Source: Begonia masoniana
Taxonomy: Eukaryota; Streptophyta; Magnoliopsida; Cucurbitales; Begoniaceae
Direction of reading: 5' to 3'
Length of the DNA stretch: 64,000 nt
Assembly (NCBI GenBank): GCA_022432975.1
Contig: CM039510.1
Coordinates: 15,208,381-15,272,380 of the forward strand
In this document: piece by piece, positions 59,072 to 64,000 of the stretch
Position numbering within the stretch: the first letter of the stretch is position 1
Layout of the letters: each line of letters starts with the position of its first letter
Program-made: the position numbers and the translations under genes
The notes under the pieces: model-generated
What the model was told of the DNA's origin: nothing
Database searches by the model: none
The model's input: the letters and a program-made list of their open reading frames with translations, nothing else

Positions 59072-59606
59072 TATTGTGCAGTAAACAGTAGGAGAAGATT
59101 GCCCTCATCCGACAGAGAATCTTAACATCTCAAAGCTGACAGAAAAGCTATGCCGATAGAAGTTGTAGAGAATTAGAATTTGAAGTTGGTGATGAAGTTT
59201 TTCTTAAGGTATCACCACTCACGGGAGTTGTGAGATTTGGAAAGAGAGGCAAGTTGAACGCCAGATATATTGGACCATTCACAATCTTGAAGAGGATTGG
59301 GAAGACAGCTTACCAATTATAGTTACCAACCTCTATGGAAGGAATCCATAATGTGTTCCATATTTCCATGTTGAAGAAGTGAATGTGGGATCCATCTCAG
59401 ATTGTGGAACAGCAAAATATTGAAATTCATCCTACCCTTACCTATAAGGAGAAACCAGTGGAAATTTTGGACTATGCAACAAAAGTACTGCGTAACAAGG
59501 AGGTTCAGCTAGTGAAAGTCTTATGGCACAATCAGAATGTTGAGGAGGCAACTTGGGAAAGTCTACAGGACATGATGAGCCGTTATTCTGAGCTGTTTAA
59601 GCACTG
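58758..59606 (+). pseudogene. Element D pol, part 4: integrase C-half and chromodomain
   Basis: Integrase resumes after the GAGAC duplication with [20 protein letters not shown] and the catalytic Glu helix [19 protein letters not shown] (near 58825-58885), followed by [17 protein letters not shown]. The C-terminal region reads GKLNARYIGPFTILKRIGK and NVFHISMLKK. The chromodomain is at about 59450-59606: PVEILDYATKVLRNKEVQLV, then VLWHNQNVEEATWES, ending YSELFKH. Chromodomains of this type direct integration to modified histone chromatin. Stops occur at about 58967, 59083, 59320 and 59380, and there is a frame break near 59095. Confidence 0.9.
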
Positions 59607-59642
59607 AATTTTGAGGACAAAATTCTTTTAAGGAGGGTAGAT
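59607..59642 (+). other. Element D polypurine tract region
   Basis: ATTTTGAGGACAAAATTC and AAGGAGGGTAGAT lie between the pol stop codon and the 3' LTR. The same motif pair occurs at the 3' internal ends of K, A and B, and the purine-rich part is the likely plus-strand primer. Confidence 0.8.
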
Positions 59643-61471
59643 TGTAGCAACCGGTATTGTCCACCTTATTTAATTAATAACGTCATTTTGTAACTTTTAT
59701 TTTTATGGAATTTAGTGAATTTGATTGGTTGGTTAAATAGGTTAAAGTTGGTTAACCAAGGACATTTGAGTAATTGTGAAGCAGTGTTATAAATAGAGGG
59801 TTTAATGAAGGTTTAGCCACCACTGTTTTCTCATTTTCATTTCTCGCATTCAGCTCAGCTAAGCAGAGTTTCTCTCGGCGATTTTCTCTCCCATTTTCTC
59901 CAAGCTAGGTGAGTTCTACTTCGATTTCTTGCTACATTGTAACTATCGATGTTAGAGAGGATTTTAAATGTGAGTTTTGAGAATGCTGTAAGTAAGAGTT
60001 AGTTTGGGTTTGGGGCAAACCGAGAATGCACAATGAACTGAGCACCCAAATTAGTTTCCTTAGATTTCTGGATGGTTAGAATGAAGTTTAGTGAAAATTT
60101 AATTAATGCTCGGTCTATAGTTTTAGGTTTGAGAAAACTCCCGAGGTAGATTTCAACCAAGCTTTTCAGGAGACCAAGTAAGTAGAGTATGTGTGTGCCT
60201 TCAGGTTTACATCACAAAACAGTAGGTTTATGCTTGTTTGAATGTTTTCTGTCTGTCATGTATCATGTTTTCTGGAAAGAACACAAAAATGGCATGGCAA
60301 GGTATAAACAGAATCTAACAGATCAGCTGTTAAGAGAACTAATCCACCCCTTAATTTATGAAGAGGATATATGACTTTGGGAAAATTGATCTGCTTCCCA
60401 ATGGAATATAGGATCAGATCAGCTATTAAGGGAACTAATCCACCCCTTAATTTATGAAGAGGATGTATGACTTTGGGAAAAATGATCCAACTCCCAATGG
60501 AACCGAGAGATCAGATCAGAGAAAGAACGTGAATGCAACTTAGATGTGAAAGTAGAAACTGCATGACTAGGATTTATGTTTCAGCATATCATTTCATTAT
60601 TGCTTTACTTACTTAGCATTAGGCTAATAGATGAGTTTTGTGATGTACGTGAAAAAATTTCAGCAGGTGTGTTCTCTGAGCATGTTGAAGACTAGGCTAG
60701 TTGGAGGAGTACATTCACGCATCGACTTGACAAGCTGATGGGGCGGTTTAACTAATGTCAGTAGGTATGAAAGTCTAGTTGACAAAGGTTCAAGTTTAGT
60801 ATGCTGAGAATATTAATGACAGCAGGAGTTTAATGTTTTTAATAATTTTGGAGCTTTTCTGATTATGAAAACACGATTTGGTTTTAAGTTGTAGATTGTT
60901 ATTCTGGATTTATAAAGTTGTGAATTTATGATATTTTGAATAGTTGCAGTTAAAATTTACAAGTTCTTTTAGTAGGCAGAGTTGTCCATTTGTTTAGAGT
61001 GTTACTGTTCACCGTTAGATGTTGTCTATCGATGGATGTAGTCTATCGGTGGATGTAGAGTGTTACTGTTCACCGGTGGATGTAGTCTATCGGTGGATGT
61101 AGTCTTTCGGTGGATGTAGTCTATCGGTAGATGTGAGTAATAGATTTTGTCATTTTGTAATCGGTAGATGTGTGTAATAGATTTTGTCGTTTTGTGATCG
61201 GTGGATGCCTTTTGTTTCTGTTTCTATCGCTGGAACTATTCAGCGATAGAGGTGTTCTGTTTTCTTTTGTTTCTTTCAAACGATTGACTTTAATTTTTTA
61301 ATTAAATTAATAAATGTTGTTTTATACAAATAAATTTCCGCTGCAAGTTTTAAAAATTTTTAAGGGTCAAAATTTGACCGTTGAGTGAAATTTTGAAATT
61401 TTCCCAGAATATCATAGTATGGTTCAGTATTATGAGTAGCGAACCGGGTTTATATAATTCGGGGCGTCACA
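59643..61471 (+). repeat. Element D 3' LTR
   Basis: It starts TGTAGCAACCGG and ends GGGGCGTCACA. It is slightly longer than the 5' LTR because of a partial duplication of the 'ctattaagggaactaatccacccc' region (60328-60460) and differences in the ATCGGTGGATG minisatellite (61005-61210). Confidence 0.92.
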
Positions 61472-61476
61472 TTGTG

Positions 61477-62627
<1,151 letters not shown>

Positions 62628-62629
62628 CT

Positions 62630-64000
62630 CTTCCGGTGAACACGTGGTCTCGCGTGCTAAATTAAAACATCATCCGGTCGCTAATCGACAAAACACATTT
62701 TTCATCTTCCGGTGAACACGTGGGTCTCACGTGCTAAATTAAAACATCATCCGGTCGCTAATCGACAAAACACATTTTTCATCTTCCGGTGAACACGTGG
62801 GTCTCACGTGCTAAATTAAAACATCATCCGGTCGCTAATCGACAAAACACATTTTTCATCTTCCGGTGAACACGTGGGTCTCGCGTGCTAATTAAAACAT
62901 CATCCGTCGCTAATCGACAAAACACATTTTTCATCTTCCGGTGAACACGTGGGTCTCACGTGCTAAATTAAAACATCATCCGGTCGCTAATCGACAAAAC
63001 ACATTTTTCATCTTCCGGTGAACACGTGGGTCTCACGTGCTAAATTAAAACATCATCCGGTCGCTAATCGACAAAACACATTTTTCATCTTCCGGTGAAC
63101 ACGTGGGTCTCACGTGCTAAATTAAAACATCATCCGGTCGCTAATCGACAAAACACATTTTTCATCTTCCGGTGAACACGTGGGTCTCGCGTGCTAATTA
63201 AAACATCATCCGTCGCTAATCGACAAAACACATTTTTCATCTTCCGGTGAACACGTGGGTCTCACGTGCTAAATTAAAACATCATCCGGTCGCTAATCGA
63301 CAAAACACATTTTTCATCTTCCGGTGAACACGTGGGTCTCACGTGCTAAATTAAAACATCATCCGTCGCTAATCGACAAAACACATTTTTCATCTTCCGG
63401 TGAACACGTGGGTCTCACGTGCTAAATTAAAACATCATCCGGTCGCTAATCGACAAAACACATTTTTCATCTTCCGGTGAACACGTGGGTCTCACGTGCT
63501 AAATTAAAACATCATCCGTCGCTAATCGACAAAACACATTTTTCATCTTCCGGTGAACACGTGGGTCTCACGTGCTAAATTAAAACATCATCCGGTCGCT
63601 AATCGACAAAACACATTTTTCATCTTCCGTGAACACGTGGGTCTCACGTGCTAAATTAAAACATCATCCGTCGCTAATCGACAAAACACATTTTTCATCT
63701 TCCGGTGAACACGTGGGTCTCACGTGCTAAATTAAAACATCATCCGGTCGCTAATCGACAAAACACATTTTTCATCTTCCGGTGAACACGTGGGTCTCGC
63801 GTGCTAATTAAAACATCATCCGGTCGCTAATCGACAAAACACATTTTTCATCTTCCGGTGAACACGTGGGTCTCACGTGCTAAATTAAAACATCATCCGG
63901 TCGCTAATCGACAAAACACATTTTTCATCTTCCGGTGAACACGTGGGTCTCGCGTGCTAAATTAAAACATCATCCGGTCGCTAATCGACAAAACACATTT
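62630..64000. repeat. 77-bp tandem satellite, about 18 copies, continuing past the window
   Basis: The unit starts CTTCCGGTGAACACGTGG, contains TCTCACGTGCTAAATTAAAA and CATCATCCGGTCGCTAATCG, and ends CACATTTTTCAT. Each copy carries CACGTG G-box words. Variants are single-base losses (CTAATTA for CTAAATTA; CCGTCGC for CCGGTCGC) and CGCGTG for CACGTG. The variants are not random: copies 1-4 and 5-8 end in the same double variant, and copies 9-14 alternate CCGGT and CCGT. Confidence 0.93.

Larger units (their letters stand above)
39477..61471 (+). mobile_element. Element D: chromodomain Ty3/gypsy element carrying insertions E, F and G
   Basis: LTRs at 39477-41254 and 59643-61471 are flanked by TTGTG (39472-39476 and 61472-61476). 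Pol is cut by E (43518-45423), F (45965-48432) and G (49429-58752), each with its own perfect 5-bp duplication. Joined across the breaks, the order is gag, two zinc knuckles, protease, reverse transcriptase, RNase H, integrase, chromodomain, then polypurine tract. The C-terminal chromodomain and order mark a chromovirus, most like Tekay/Del. Without insertions D is about 8.3 kb. Stops, frameshifts and lost cysteines make it inactive. Confidence 0.92.

Noticed and set aside
62630..64000. CRISPR or telomeric repeat
   Set aside because: It is a head-to-tail 77-bp satellite without unique spacers and has no TTTAGGG-type units.

Overview
The window looks like repeat-dense DNA from a flowering plant, probably pericentromeric or other heterochromatin. 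The evidence is Ty3/gypsy retrotransposons with chromodomain pol genes, primer-binding sites matching plant initiator tRNA-Met, LTRs of 1.8-2.8 kb, a Mutator-like (MULE) transposase and a G-box-rich satellite. The species cannot be told. I see no intact host gene, tRNA, rRNA or CRISPR array. Almost all coding sequence is retroelement or transposon pseudogene.

Left part (1-17362). An LTR fragment of the G family is cut by a minus-oriented LTR (H, 365-2777). Solo LTR J (2857-5411, duplication CTACT) splits what looks like the last coding exon of a minus-strand gene. LTR K (6081-8878) keeps a scrap of its pol chromodomain, and a 760-bp segment starting at its edge is tandemly duplicated. A decayed MULE transposase gene (11878-16151) follows, preceded by nine ~36-bp palindromes and interrupted by solo LTR L (13694-15805).

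Middle part (17363-39476). Element A (17363-34741, duplication TTATA) is a near-complete but dead gypsy element. Its integrase is interrupted by element B (23525-31532, duplication ATCTG), which is reversed and encodes only gag. A sits inside an AT-rich inverted-repeat zone downstream of the MULE gene. Beyond that zone lies a glutamine-rich ORF on the opposite strand, broken by element C (35591 onward), another element with gag remnants but no pol.

Right part (39477-64000). Element D (39477-61471, duplication TTGTG) is inserted in C and is itself invaded three times within pol: solo LTR E (TGAAT), solo LTR F (AAAGT) and the non-coding element G (GAGAC). Across the breaks, D still reads gag, protease, reverse transcriptase, RNase H, integrase and chromodomain, with several stops and frameshifts. 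After D come a 1079-base poly-T run and about 18 copies of a 77-bp satellite that runs off the window.

How the parts relate. A carries a full gag-pol plan. B and C carry gag but stop at the same gag/protease boundary. G carries a primer site and LTRs but no protein. This fits an autonomous/non-autonomous set using partners' proteins, although the copies here are broken. Most in-frame stops are TAG, TAA or TGA where relatives have CAG, CAA or CGA, as expected from deamination of methylated cytosine. Several features (poly-T, long C and G runs, two tandem duplications with homopolymer-length differences) suggest assembly error from noisy long reads and should be checked before biological interpretation. 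Identities were judged by eye; none were computed.
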